Shown: one piece after another, positions 10,071 through 23,518 of the stretch | How positions within the stretch are numbered: position 1 is the stretch's first letter | Layout: every line of letters begins with the position of its first letter | Translations under genes and position numbers: made by a program | The notes under the pieces: generated by a model | Database searches by the model: none | What the model saw: the letters and a program-made list of their open reading frames with translations, nothing else | What the model was told of the DNA's origin: nothing | Assembly: GCA_964019695.1 (NCBI GenBank) | Contig: OZ026521.1 | Location: 35,348,774-35,412,773, forward strand | Origin: Loripinus fragilis | Lineage: Eukaryota; Mollusca; Bivalvia; Lucinida; Lucinidae | DNA: 64,000 bases | Reading direction: 5' to 3'

Positions 10071-13000
10071 TCAGAAGGCTTAAATTAACATGTTTATCAT
10101 TAAAGGAACCCCTTTGGAAGCATCCTTTTATGGATTTTACAAAGACAAACATCGTAAGTTTTGTGCAATTCTGACGGAAATTCTCCCTCAATTGGGCTAA
10201 ACTGAGATATTTGGCTACTTTAAGAGTTTTCTGCACCTCTCAGAAAGTAAAAAGATTTTCAGTTTGGGACATGTCTTGGGGCCTTAGAAACCCATAATTT
10301 AATAACTTTTCTGTGGTCATTTTTCTATAAATCACCTGTAGTCAACGTTACCCTACTGGCATTGAAAATAACAGCTAGTACACACAGAGCAAGGCTAATA
10401 TTGATTTATTTTAATAGTATTAGTGAAACAGTTTAAGCATTAACTGTTTAAAATAGACATAAAAATCAATTGCATACATCGGTGATATGCATTTCTGCTC
10501 ATCAGCGATACGTATTTATCATTTTATACTAAATTGCAGATAATGACTTTACAAATTACAGGTATTAGAATAAACCATGATACCTGACCTGAGATATTCA
10601 TGATATTGATCTAAATTCTATTTGAAAATGTTCATTGTCATATATTTGAAGTTGTTTATAACTTTTAACTTGCAATGAAGTGAAATCAAGTAAATACTTG
10701 AATATGCTAATTAGTATGTAATTTGTACTGGCTCCAGCATGTAACGCATAGCTGCCTACAAATTCATTTTTCTATTATTTACATTGCATTGGAATTGTCA
10801 AAATATCTTTCGTAATGTAATTATAACTTTATTAACAATAATGGATCTTAAATTTGTGCACAGATATTAATGAGGTAACGTAGGTAACAAAAGGTGCCTT
10901 ACATAAATGGATAAAGGTAGTAAATTGTTGTCAGGCTTATATGAAATTTGGGTCTGCCCTCCACAATTCGCTTACATATACTACACACATTTTATTCTAT
11001 ATAAGACTTAATTTTTAAAGAGTGCTATAGGTTGGTCTGCAATATGTGATTGTGGCATTTCCTGGTCTTACTCAATTACTTTTTGCAATTTGCTTGGTTC
11101 TTTTACATTCATATTGCAGTTTTCAGATTTTTACCAATGGTACACAACGATAAACATGCAATCTACATCATGATTTAAATATTGACTTAATACCAATAAT
11201 TTACTTAAAATAGCATAGCAATATTTCATACATCTAGTGGCAAGGCAGGAAATAAGGCAGGGGTAGTGCTGAGTGTCTTCTAAAGCAGGTAAAGGTTTTT
11301 GAAGATTGCAAATATAACATCGTAGTACATAACCAGCATGGTTTATGTCCAAATATAGGATATTACATAGATCTAGTATTAAAGATTTTCCTTGTATGCA
11401 GAATTCTTTTCATTTTTACTTTTCACTGTTGACATTTACATTATAAAATTAATTTATCACCTGTCGCCATTAAAATCTTCTATGTGTTGTTGAACTAGAT
11501 TTCATATCATATTGTCATGATGATTATCTTATTTTAATCTGCAGCAATTCTGATAGAAACTATCCTGCTTGTTAATTATCTTAGACTAAGGTTGGTTGAG
11601 AAAATGATACCTGAGCCATGTAGCAGTCTTGTAAAACATCTGAACATATTTGATGGTAACATAAACAACAAATCATTCGAACGTTAGTGATTCTTTATCT
11701 TAAAGATCAGTTGACTGTTTTATTCTTAAGCATAAAACAAAAACATGACTCCCAAATTTCACTAGTATGGTTTGCATCTCTGAAACTCACAGATTAAACT
11801 GAATGTTGAAAAATTAGTGTCACACGCAGCTGATTTCTTTGCTTTTCTTATTCACAAGGTAGTTTGTTTTTAGTTTTGTTTATGTACTATTTAATTGTGT
11901 TGAGCTATTTGTAACCATAGTACATGTTTTATATATGGCCTATGAAATGTGAGTTATGGTCTGTTTGTTGGTTTTAAAAGGCTTACTAAATTAGGCTTTT
12001 TGTGATAGTCTTAAATATATATGCAAAACCATCGAAAATGTGAACAACATTGCTGACAACAGCTTGCAGAAAGCATTTTAAGCATAAACTTTCTCACTCT
12101 TGTACCTATATCCTTGTAGATATTTGTGAAGGCTAACACTTTTTAAGGACTGTCTTGTATATAGTGAAAGGAAAGTAATTCAGTTTTATTTCAGTTTTAT
12201 TTCAAGAGTAATGCCATATTAAAACTACACATTTCGAGTATGTTACCAGTTACTAGTGCTATCCAGTCTGATATATTGCACTTGTATCTACGAGCAGTAG
12301 ATGTATACATTAATGTAAGTCACCTACCCTATATGCAATTAATCCCTGTCTTAGCAAATAATCATGGTTAACAGATAGATTCTACACTAGAACAGGCGAG
12401 TTAACTACTTTAGGATCTTATATGTATCAAGCAAATCTGAGATGTTAAACCAATGGATTATGCTAGTAAATGCACATATTAGATAACCATTTCAGGACAC
12501 ATTTACTCTAAATACTAAGAAATGACCCCAAACTGATGGTAAACTATGAACACAATCAAATCATCAGGTGCTCCAATATAGTGAATGCCTGTGTTCCCAA
12601 GAAGTCACCAGACATCTGTTTTGGGGAAATTTAATTTAGAATAAAACTTGCATTGGCATTTTACAGTTAAAAAGAATAACATAAATAAACACATGCCAAT
12701 AACCTCATAGCATTTGATCTCTATCATCATTGCAAAAAATAATAAGCAAAATATGTTTAATAATGATACTTAGAATTAAATTTATCGACACTGAAACAAT
12801 TACAATGTATAAAAAGGTGCGCTGTGAAAGACATATATATATATTTTATGGTATCTTAAAATTAGAGGTTACCTTTTATATCATATCTATACTGCTTCTA
12901 TATATAGATGAATACGTTTACACAACCAGCCTGATTTCAAAGAAATGCTGCTTTTGAATCCACATCATTTCATTGAAATGTGCAAATGAAAGGACACCCC

Positions 13001-13729
13001 TACAAATAAATGTTTAAAGTTATATGGAGGATTACCCTTAAAATCAGGCTATATCCATGATATACCCCACAAAAAGTTAACAATGTTTTCACTGGATGGT
13101 CATTATTAGAAATGTACCTGTATATTAGCTTTATGTTATGTATGTTACCATCTGCTAACAGGCCAATGTGAAGACCAATGTGAGGATATATTCCTTCCAG
13201 TATATGGTATTAACCATATTCTATCATAGTGACAACAAACCTGATGTTTTATGAAAGGAGGATTGGTATTTGTGTTTTCATGAAGCTATGCTCTGCATAT
13301 GCAGTTAGCAGGTAGTGGCCTTGTAAAAAGTGTTTTACAATTACTCATAGATGGGAACAAACACAACAAATGTGTAAAATGAGAAAAGAAATATATTTTT
13401 GTCCTATAAGCATGAGATCATGGCCAAGTCCTTCATGAAAGCTGTAGCTAGGAACATATACCTTTGAGAAATGACTCAATTTCAGATGGTAAAATGTAAC
13501 GTAAATAACAACTTAAACACGTCTTATGTATAAAAGGATAGATAATTGCATAAAATGACTTATTAATACAAAGCATTAAGCAAAAAAAAAATCTTTAAAA
13601 TGTAATGGTTATTCTTAGTTGTATTACATTTTAATTGATTTTATAAAGTAACGTACTTAACATGCCTATTATGAATAATTGACCGCGGGAAACTTGGTAA
13701 ATCATTGCTTTCCAAACATGATAGACGCA
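10071..13729. other. 3.6 kb AT-rich noncoding stretch
   Basis: No convincing exon or RNA gene is seen on either strand. The only recognisable item is a short fragment of SINE-like family B at about 11025-11080 (GGTCTGCAATATGTGATTGT). It lies between the two inverted M repeats and could be the inside of one old element, but nothing in it supports that. Confidence 0.5.
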
Positions 13730-14147
13730 CACCTAGCAGGATATTAACAAAAACTTCTTCCATAAGAATAGAAGGGAACTTAAAATTTGAAATTTGCTCC
13801 TATATAAATAAGATATTGCTACAATTTTCACCGATTTTGCACTTAAATGACCTTTGATCCAAAACACACATCATGTCTTGTTGATGCTGCTTGTTTATAT
13901 AGCATGGCTATATTATCCAAAAGAGATTTTGCATTACTTTGAATCATAATTTTGGATAGCTAATTGATAAAAACGCTAAAATCTGACGCATATACAAGAA
14001 TTTGCACTCAGTTGACCTTTGACCTAATTCTGGGACTTTGGGGCATTTCCAGACTTGGCATCCACCCCTATCCCTCTAAAAACACATCAAGATACACTTT
14101 GAGCATGGATGCCAAAATGTACTCAAAAATGCCAACATAATTTTTTA
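13730..14147 (-). repeat. family M repeat, right inverted copy
   Basis: The reverse complement of 9655-10070 is recognisable, including ACTTGGCATCCACCCCTA and TGACCTTTGACCTAATT. See the left copy. Confidence 0.6.
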
Positions 14148-14181
14148 TTCAGGCTCTGGATGGCCAACTACAACAAAAGTA

Positions 14182-15127
14182 CTCAGACAAAATACAATTT
14201 ATAATACAATCTCCCAGCAAGCAAAGAGTTAGTTATTCAGTGTTAATTTTTTTATCGCTAAGATTTTCTTTTAATTTGCTATCCTGCATTTTGATTTATC
14301 TTGATCATACAGATCAAGCGGATAACTGTATTCAAAATTTTCATTTGCGGAGGTATATTGTCGGATAAACGGTCGGAAATTTAGTTTTACCGCCACGCGC
14401 GAGCAATTTTTTGCAAATTTTTGACGTCATCTATCAGATGTCACGTTAGAAAATCAAGTGCATTAGAATTCTCTATATGGTTCGGGGTAGTGCTTACATT
14501 CCTAAGATTGGTAAATTGTCCACATGTTTGCCATGAGAAAAAAGTTATTGGTTAATTTGCTTGGAAAACATATTAAATCTGTACCCTAATAAAATTCTTA
14601 CACTTGGAAACAGGGAAAATTTGGACTTGCAAAGTGTTGGATCTGCACGAAATTGCAAAATGCAAAGAAATGTGCAGGAATGATTGTCCAACTCGGATAT
14701 AGGGCCTCACCAAGTGCGGATCCAGGGAGGGATCGGGGTCCAGACCCCCATGGAAAATCACAAGTTATATGGGTTTCTATAGGGAATAAGCCACTGGACT
14801 CCCCCTCTTGGAAAAAGTTGGGCCCCCTCCCTGGAAAAAGTTGGACCCCCATGGATAATGTTGGACCCCCTTCGGAACCGGAAAAAGCAACGTTATCAGA
14901 GCTTTTTTGTCAGATTGACCTGGACCCCCCTGACGAAAATTCCTGGATCCGCGCATGCTCAAGCAGAATGCCTAGGGCTCCAAGCAGTCTCGTTGTACGA
15001 GGAATGTATTCTTCCTTTTGGTTTGAAACAATTAACTTGGGATGGCCCATTCTATATATCTAGGGGTTTCCAATTATAATTTTCAAAACGTATTATTTTT
15101 CAAATTGTATTATTTTGTCTGAGTATC
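14182..15127. repeat. possible MITE-type element N hosting a family C MITE
   Basis: TACTCAGACAAAATA at the left end is matched by its inverse TATTTTGTCTGAGTA at the right end, followed inward by TACAATTT/AAATTGTA words. A half copy of the palindromic MITE seen at 46284-46382 (GTCGGATAAACGGTCGGAAA) lies at about 14356. Target duplications are not clear. Confidence 0.4.
14714..14955. mobile_element. family C MITE, copy 1
   Basis: Ends GTGCGGATCCAGG and CCTGGATCCGCGC form a terminal inverted repeat. Inside are runs of GGAAAAAGTTGGACCCCC-type sequence and TATATGGGTTTCTATAG, shared with 23519-23845 and 57149-57408. Open frames here are by-products of the C/G runs. Confidence 0.75.
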
Positions 15128-16297
15128 TTTTTTGACCTTTCCAAACAGTGAAGGCCGTGATGAAATGCAGAATTGTGTAGCATTTCACCTGAGTCTACAC
15201 CATTTACAAAAATACTAATTTAGGGGTTTCCCCAGACGTTTAAAAGGGACAGTAATTAGGTCCCTGCCACTCCATCATGTATGTTGGCAGAGCACTTTTG
15301 TTATTGGCTTGTCAATCCCTCTCTCCATTTGTCTGTGAACATTCTTTTTTAGCTACTTTTTGGTTTCTTTTGAATTTGCACAGGTCGCTGCCTTTCAGCG
15401 GTCACTTTGATAATCGTTCATCAGACAAAGCCCATATTCAAACATATTTGAGACCATAAGTAGGCCATATGCTACCTATCAGCAGACCAATTAGCATGTT
15501 ATAAAGTTATTGGAGATTCATAGCAAGGTACTGTATATAATTGATTTTTGAGTACTGTTAATGAACTCAATATTTTCCAGTCTTTTGAGAGTCAAAGAGA
15601 CCCTCTGCGTAAGGGTGCAGGAGCTTATCTCTTATTTGATTAGCTTCAAGCAAATACCTGGAATATAGTTGACAGGTCTTATCAGCTCAGTGACCATGCT
15701 GTTTATTAGCCTAAGCAAACCATTGGTCGAAGTACCTCTGACAGTAGTAATGGGAATCGCAGTGTATCGCTGCCTATAATTTTGATAAAAATTAAAGTCG
15801 ATCAAATGCTTCCATATTTATATATAAGCACGCTGTCGGTCTCTATTTTATGATTTTGCATTTGATTTCCTATTTCCATAAATGTACGGCTTTATTTTTG
15901 GGCTAAAATGGTCACTTTTTGTATTATACATATAGGAAATAGAAAACTATTTTTAAAACATCATCCCCCCGAGTCCCAACTAATCCCTTTGCACGTAAGT
16001 GTATTCTTATATTTTACATCATTTATATGAAAAGCTAGTTGGGACTCGGGGGACGTCTGGACGAGCCCGAACATTAGCATTTGGATTTTTGGTGTGCTCT
16101 CTTGAAAATCTTTTTTTTTCTAGTATAATGAAATAATTAGTACAAGTAAGCTTTCTTTTCATAACCCATTAGTCATGAAGTATTACAAAGTTTTAGCATA
16201 TTTTTCTTTAGATTATGAAAATTCTTTTTTTACTCAATTCAGTTGGTAGATTATTTTGCACATATACTGTATCGATCCAATACACATAAAAGACATG
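15128..16297. other. noncoding stretch with one small palindromic MITE
   Basis: Apart from the palindrome at 15966-16052 I see no gene. An open frame of 60 codons near 15277-15459 lacks conserved features. Confidence 0.5.
15966..16052. repeat. 87-bp palindromic MITE
   Basis: Perfect 17-bp inverted arms, CCCCCGAGTCCCAACTA and TAGTTGGGACTCGGGGG, around an AT-rich loop of about 50 bp. Confidence 0.75.
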
Positions 16298-16771
16298 GGC
16301 GTACTTCGAATCGAACTTAAGTTCCTACTATAGTTCTTACGTAATAGATGCGCACGCACGTTTACATCCGAACGACTAAAGTTGGAGCTTTCAGTTGGTT
16401 GGCAAGTAAACAAAAAGAATAGCCCTGTAAGCTCCACTTCAATTCTCGTCGTAGACAAAAAGGATGTTATAAACTGCACATCGCTTTCTAATAATCAATT
16501 TACGAATAAGTGGGACCAAAAATTATGTTCAGCTAGGTTTATTTTACAAAAACATATCATTTTGAGGCTACTGACCGATCTTGAACCCATCGTGCTAGAT
16601 CTTGAACCCATCGTTAGATATGTCTAAAGTAGGGAACCAGCCTATCTACTATAGTAACGGTGCTCCGACCATCTCCAGTAGGTTCGTGACGTCACCCTAG
16701 TAGCGACTATAGGTGTTCGAATCAAACTTTATTTACTATAGTAGGGACTATAGTTCGATTCGAAGTACGCC
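16298..16771. mobile_element. MITE with GGCGTACTTCGAATCGAACT termini
   Basis: Both ends read GGCGTACTTCGAATCGAACT inward, followed by a CTACTATAG box at each end, giving about 36 bp of inverted repeat. ATG flanks both sides (16295-16297 and 16772-16774), which fits a 3-bp target duplication as in PIF/Harbinger-like elements. No transposase; 474 bp. Confidence 0.75.
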
Positions 16772-17354
16772 ATGGTCATTGACTAGGTGTACTTTACGTA
16801 TGGATGAATGGCTATAGTACATTGCTGCATGATATTGCACCAAGTAAAACCATTGTCATCAAGGTTGAACATGGACTACAGTTGCACTTCAAAATATTCC
16901 TTGACAAATCAGATAAGAAAAACAATAACAAAAATAATCATTAAAATGCTCATGATTTATGACTTTAAAATACTTTCACTGTGATTTGTAATCGAGTATA
17001 AATATAATACCCTTACACGTGAAAATAATTGATTTCTAAATGTTTTGGTGAAGACAAATTTTGCAACCCCTACCCCCTTTAGTAGCGTCTCCTGTTTTGT
17101 CGAAGGGATCTGCCTGTCTAATTATAACCTTAAGTCGTTCCTAATACATCAAACGCCCTATTCAAAAGGATACCAGTGATAGCTTATACAAAGGGAAGTT
17201 TTGGGAAGCATCTGAAAAATAGGCAGATACCCTATCAAAGTGTCAGAGGTCCTTTAATCAGACAGTAGTTAAGACCCACTTACTTATTGTCTAAAATTGA
17301 AGTCACTCTCCTGACTGGGGATACAGGATTCCTGCACTTAAGTACTTTAATATC

Positions 17355-17507
17355 GGAGGAGCCGCCGCGGTGTAGTGAATAAAGCGTTCGCCTTGTTAAC
17401 TAGGGGTCGCAGGTTCAATCCCTGTCGTCACCAGTCTGTCGAATGAGACTTTAAGCTGCAGCACCGTCTCCATACGACCTTTGCTGTTGATTGGACGTTA
17501 AACAAAA
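17355..17507 (+). mobile_element. tRNA-derived SINE
   Basis: A tRNA-like head has an A-box region GTGTAGTGAATAAAGCG (about 17370) and the B box GGTTCAATCCC (17412-17422), followed by a short body ending TTGGACGTTAAACAAAAAC, a tail typical of LINE-mobilised SINEs. About 150 bp, plus strand. Confidence 0.75.
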
Positions 17508-18995
17508 ACATAACGACGATATCCTTTGGGCGTCCGTTATGTTCTGGAATAAAGCCCCTTTTGCTTAAAAATTCGATTGAAAAAATGGGATGAAAGATCA
17601 AATCAATAACATTGTCACTTTGAACTCAAACACCAGAGTGTAATGATCAAAGCTATTCATTGATGAGTGGTCATTCCGTTTTTAATAGCACTATTATTAG
17701 GAATTGTAAACTGACCATAGATGGACGGGCAGACTCACATTATAGTTATTAAAATGCATTCTATAGGTCGTGCAATATTTGACCTGCAAACTCGTATTGC
17801 ACTCGTATTAATTATGCCATAAAAAGGGACACCAGGATGGAGACTCCATTCATTTGCGACTTGCTAATATGAATATTGGTATTTTCTAATATAAAATTAG
17901 CAAAATAATTTAGAAAACTCATGAATTTAAGAGCATTCTAAATTAGACAAAACAGTGATGATGGAAATTCTTTTCTGTATCAATTTGTTGACCCGAATTT
18001 GTATCGTCTTCATAACATCAGTGTATAGCGACATTCAAAAACGTAAAAAAGAGCATTTTGAATTAGACAAAAATAGTGATTAGGCTAGGCTCTATTCTGC
18101 ATCAAAACGTAAACCTGAAATTTGATCATGATGATAAAACCAGCAAACTAGTGTAGATATTAGGACCAGCAATGCCTTAGAAGAAGACCCAGGGTTCAGA
18201 AATGTAAAATATAGCATTTAGGTATGTCCCCTTTTTAGCAGAATTTTTCACTTATTTTATATTTTAGTACATAGCTTAAGCAGTATGAGATTGGATATTG
18301 CACTGAATGTAAGCCTTGCAAATATATTTATAACAGTGTGTTAATTGCGTTACCCCTTATTTTCTTAAAACAATAATATGTAAGTAAGTATGACAAGTTA
18401 GAAGTTGAAATGTTTAAATGAACAAAAAAGTTATGCAATCGGTAATAATATGTTATTTTCTACACATATTGGCGCTTGCTAAAGTTGTTTGGATCCATTA
18501 TAATGTCATTTAAGTTACATTATAACTATACCCTATAAACCAATGTTTGTTTTTGTTAAAAAGCTTCAGTTGATGAAATGTTCAACGGGTATTTTTGTTT
18601 ATGATCACATGATTTAAAAGACCATTAACTGACCATTTCAAAACTGCAAACAAATATGTTCTAACAGTAATGCTTTGGTTATATTAGTAAATATACTTTA
18701 ACCGTTGAAATTAAACATGCCATTCGTTGTGTTAGCTTTAAACCTCATTATGGTCATTGTTTTAATATAACCCGACTAAAAGCGATTCTAAACAACATTT
18801 CGGGGTTCAATATTCCATTTTGTTGTTCGCTGTCCAATATGTCTCATACATAACAAAATTAAATACAAACTTATATTGCTAAATTCCTTAAAATATACAC
18901 CACTGGGTAGTTTATTTTATTTCAAACAGGAAGCTGTGTTTGATAAGCATCAAATTATCATTTTTTTTTCAAAAGAAAAAAAATTGTTTCAGTTC

Positions 18996-19073
18996 TGTAA
19001 ACTATAAACCGATGCTCATGTACACGTAGCCTCTTAGGTTACGTGTACATGTGCATTGGTTTACAGTTTCCTT
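18996..19073. repeat. near-perfect palindrome, about 36-bp arms
   Basis: CTCATGTACACGTAGCCT on the left pairs with AGGTTACGTGTACATG on the right around a loop of only a few bases; the arms extend through AAACCGATG/CATTGGTTT. It may be a small MITE or a recent inverted duplication. Confidence 0.75.
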
Positions 19074-19791
19074 TTGTGAAATGGCATGTCTCTTAGCTTT
19101 AAAACAACAACAACAATTCCGTGTTTGTTAGTTTGTCTTGGTTATATATTATAAAATGTTTAAACTAAGAAAATGATAGGTCTAGTGTGATAATAAAACA
19201 TAAACATGTTTCGATTTTTAAAAACACTTAAAGACATAGAAAATTTAGCAATAATACTGGTACCACTCATTATGATTCTCTCCAGGGGTCATACTGGACA
19301 GATCAAAGGCTAATCTTTATAAGGTGATTATGACTTCCTTACAGGGGGGCAATAAAGTGGTCCCATGAAGGGATTAGGTATTTTCTGATAAAATATTGAT
19401 CTTTAGCTTAGTGAAAGAAATTGTGTTGTATATAGGTAAGTCCCCTCTTGAGGCCCTTTAAGTTTGTGAGATACTGAAACTGTCCCTTATCAGTAAATTT
19501 ACTAATGATTCCATATATCACAAAATATATGCCTTTAATGACATTTTCTTGTGCCTTATATACAAGATAAGTCCGTTCCAAGCATCCATTTATTTTTGCT
19601 AAGTTGAGCCTTAAAATATTTTATGTTTAAAAAGGCAATATGAACTTTTTTGTATTTATTGAGCACTTAGATGGAGGTCATTTTCACACACACGCTGTTT
19701 GATCTCATATAGCCCTAATATTGCACAATACGAGTAAAATGTTTTTTTAAAGAAAGTAACGTATATAACAGCAATAACAGGAGCTTAAACT

Positions 19792-19815
19792 AATTATTAT
19801 TATTATTATTATTAT
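19792..19815 (+). repeat. short (ATT)n microsatellite
   Basis: About eight ATT units. Confidence 0.95.
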
Positions 19816-20309
19816 GCTAGTAAGATGCATTCAGCTAAAAGATACTAAATATATGATGTAATCATATGGAAAAATGATAATACCATTTTATTAAGGAGTT
19901 CCTCTTATTTATTAATGGTAACGTAGTAGACTTGGATGTTCCATGGTTATATTGTCCATTTTTTTAAGAGCTTACATACATAAGTTTTTGCCACGTATAA
20001 TGTTGTTTAAAAAATTAAAGAGAACACATTTACCTGTTCAGAGGTCTTATGGCATTCTCATGGTCTAGTAATAAATAGTAATATATTTTTAGTAAGCAAC
20101 AATTATAACAGAAATACATGTATTACCAAATATAATGAGAAATAAATGAGAAACGGCATTTTCAAATTTGTTCAAATAAACATAAAACACCTCTTGTAAA
20201 TATCTTCCTTGGTCACATTTTGCGATTCCTGTGCCAAGAAATTCAGTGACGAATTTCATATTGGAGGGCGTGAATGTCATGGGGTCTAGGGATATAATAC
20301 ACTTCTACT

Positions 20310-20402
20310 GACTTGCGGTAGAAGCCGGCTTTTATAGCGAAGTGTTCGAGTGTGTGATTTCGGATCCTGGCCCGGGCTCGATCCTCAGCGATAAGCATTT
20401 TT
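20310..20402 (+). repeat. tRNA-like SINE head fragment
   Basis: TAGCGAAGTGTTCGAGTG resembles an A-box region, and GGGCTCGATCCT about 45 bp later resembles a B box. No clear body or tail follows. Confidence 0.4.
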
Positions 20403-20657
20403 GATCAGTTACAGTTTTAACATTTATGGGCGTGATGAATTACGTGCTCAGTTTAGTTGATAATGAACAAAATGTTATAACCTCAGGGCCTGGTTTATTT
20501 TACTAAAGTTTCGTTTATGTGACCGAATTTATACATCGGGTGCAATCTCGGCCCGCATGGTTTTGTGCATATTGCTCCCGGATGCTATTTGTGCATAAGA
20601 TATTATACTACTAAAAGGCCAACATTATGGCTCACCATGACAGCTTTTTAGCACCTA

Positions 20658-21699
20658 CACTGAAACGAAGTTCTAAGTAGCCACTTTTCAATTTCTTTGT
20701 TTTTGACTAAGCCCTAGTGATATTGAAATGAATTTTTGCCCAAGTATATGCATTGTAATGGACTAAAGCTAAACAGTATTTGGAAAAGTTTTCTATCATT
20801 TTACGATTTTTAGGTCCAAAAATACAAAAATCAACTTTTGGAAGAAAATAAGCGCAGTTTTTATCAAATTCAAGTACAGGTGATTGCAAACCTGCCTAGT
20901 CGACTTGAAAAAACACCAAAAACTTGACATTTTGCTGATGACAGATTTTTTATGAATTTTTAAAAATTGATAATTTTTCGAATTTTCCGAAATTTTCGGT
21001 AATCATCAGCTGCACATACTAAAATCATTGTATGTGTTTTGTTTTATGTTAATATGTTTGACTATACACCATGCAACTTGATGAGCCCACTTTCTAATGG
21101 TATTTTTTACTAATTCGGTATCCACTTCCGATTTTAATGTGAAATTTTAAAGGTCATTTCAATGGCATTTGTTAACGATTTCTTTAAATTTTTAAGCAGA
21201 ACAGTGATGCCAATTCATAATGCAGAACCCCTGAAAATTGCACTGCTGTGCCGCAGATAATAAAGCGTACAGAGCAATGCAAAGTGGGTATGCAAACTGC
21301 ATTATTAAGCTAAAAATCTTTTGATTAAGTTGTCGACCGTGGCTTTCTTCATGTAAACATAGAAGAGAAATGGCGTGTTCAATTGTCAAAAAACTTTTTG
21401 ATTCTTTTCATCTTATATCACAGCTGTTATAAACATCTTCAAACTAATTAAAATGTAAATAGATAACGTCTCTTATGAATAGTTTATATCACACTAGAAA
21501 GTGTGACTTTTTGTTATGATGGTACCTTTACTAGGACCTCGTCTGTGCAAGGTCTTCCAGTCATTTTGAAATGACATATTTGCAGAGTCTTGACAAAGCC
21601 TTGGACCTTTTTATAGAATTTAAATTCTGTGAGAGCGATTTTTTCTTTCTGAACAGGAGCAAAATTTGTATGGTGGCTACTTATAACTTCGGTTCAGTG
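20658..21699 (-). mobile_element. family J DNA transposon (non-autonomous), copy 1
   Basis: Ends CACTGAAACGAAGTTCTAAG and its inverse-type TATAACTTCGGTTCAGTG form about 27 bp of terminal inverted repeats. TA flanks both sides (20656-20657 and 21700-21701). The interior matches 27901-28825 in inverted orientation, including GTACAGAGCAATGCAAAG and GAAAGTGTGACTTTTT. No transposase ORF. Confidence 0.7.
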
Positions 21700-22842
21700 T
21701 ACATGTATCACTTATACTTGTTATACCAATACTTACCCATTAATACCATCTGCTGAGCACAGGGTTGTGCTGAAATGGCCAATTAGATGGGCTGATAAGC
21801 TTTGATGAGTTGTATGCTTTGCTATCACTATAAAACGTTGATGATTTTTGTTTTGTTTTCATATTATCAACAATATAACTATGATCACTCGGTGATGATC
21901 AGTATTTCGTAGACTTTCAATGGACAGATCATTATGCCAGTGACTGACAACTGCCCTACTTAAGCTATAAAAATGAACACAAAAAGTTACCAGAGGCATC
22001 AATTTGTACCCTACAAATTTTAACCGAAATGCAATTGATTTTAAAATAAACTAAAAAGCTGAAATTAATGAGCACCAACAATGTTAAAGCATTCTGTCAC
22101 TCTGAACAACCATCATTTACCGTCGACAGTGATAGGTGCCGTATATATGGTCTGAGGCACAGCCTACCGCCATACTTTTTACGCGTTTGGAGTGAAGGCA
22201 CTGATAAGACTGATTGACTCTGGCACGAGTGGAAGCATACTATGTATCTAGCTAGAGTTGTCTCCGGATAACCAAGGCAGGATCGACGTCTGCATATTTT
22301 CAAAGATAGATTTTGGTTTTCTTGTGATATGGTGAAGAGTATATCTGTCAACTTTCGATTTTGGAAAAAAAATCCTGATTAGTTTTTGCTTATGTACGAG
22401 GAGATAATCCAAGAGGTTTAGCGAGTGGATTATCGCCTGTACAGAGACGCAAAACCATACAATAGTTTATTTAATGTACAAGCTTTATGCATTACGGGAT
22501 ATCGGAATAGCAATGACTGCATCAGTAGTACAAACTTAAGCTTTCGATTTTGAATTGAAAACACACATTCAAGCTAATCGAATTTTAGAAAATCCATGTC
22601 TAATTTGTGTACTATCATTTAAATAGCTTAAGCTGTGCTGTTATCGATTATTGTTGAATTTGCGTCATATTTCAAATTGAATAGTTTCTATTCTATGTAT
22701 TTTGCACTAGCTATTTTTACACTTCTTTTAAGTGAGGGTCTAGATGGGGTTTAATGAATTAGTGAATATGATTAGGAAGAATAAAGGACAAACAGTAAGG
22801 ATAAGAGAACAATGAGGTCTTTTGTTTTTTGTTTTGTTTTGT
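21700..22842. other. noncoding stretch, nothing recognised
   Basis: A GC-richer block at about 22095-22310 stands out from its AT-rich surroundings, with an 84-codon open frame on the minus strand. It shows no known motif, and no splice sites were found to support it. Confidence 0.4.
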
Positions 22843-23035
22843 TTTTGTTGCTTTACGTCCCATGTCAACAGCTATGGTCATTGCAGGACGGTCAGTTCAC
22901 TTAACCACACTTTTTCCTGGGCAGGCTTGAGCAAGCGGTTAACCAGTAATTTGTGCACATACTTTCGCTTGTAACTGACAACAACCCTTCTTGAATAAAT
23001 CAGCGGAAGGGAGGAGAATGACCGTAGAAATTAAT
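22843..23035 (-). mobile_element. SINE family E copy (partial)
   Basis: Shares GTGCACATAC, GGTCAGTT and AATCAGCGGAAGG in order with 62118-62395 and with the inverted copies at 26345-26510 and 39540-41040. The tRNA-like head is not evident here. Confidence 0.6.
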
Positions 23036-23518
23036 GAGGTCTTAAAAATAAAGAAAAATTCTACTTTTTAATGAATAGCAGAAAAAATAACGAATATTGA
23101 ATAATAAGAATAAAGAATAAGAGTCAAATAATAATAAAAAATTGAAATTCGTTTCAATGAATTAGCAAATATTTTGATGAGAGTGAATAATGGGCTCAAT
23201 TGTAAAATGATTAGTGAATACCAGCCCCCTCCCCATCCAGGCCTTCATAAGTGTGCCATAGTTGTGTTATTTTTTTTCTCCATGAGAAAGGTACATACAT
23301 GTAGTTTGATTTTAATGAAAAATGTATGGTTGGCAAACTTGTATACTCGAAACACCTTAACGCGTACTTGCGCATACACAGTGAAGACCCAGATGAAATG
23401 CAGCAGAATGCTGCATTTCATCAGGCTCTGCACTATTTGCTAAAATTTAAACAACATTCAGGGACAAAAAATACACCATAATGTAGAAAATTCTTCCTGT
23501 GACACCTTAATGTACCAT
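23036..23518. other. AT-rich noncoding, nothing recognised
   Basis: Open frames here are short. A small inverted pair ATGAAATGCAGCA/TGCTGCATTTCAT lies at about 23394-23421. Confidence 0.5.

Larger units (their letters stand above)
17508..20309. other. AT-rich noncoding stretch
   Basis: No gene recognised. It contains the hairpin at 18996-19073 and a short (ATT)n run at 19792-19815. Confidence 0.5.

Noticed and set aside
14598..15079. Overlapping frames of 60-136 codons on both strands.
   Set aside because: They cross the family C MITE and owe their length to its C/G runs.
22097..22351. 84-codon minus-strand frame in a GC-richer block.
   Set aside because: No recognised motif or splice partners; could be an unclassified repeat.
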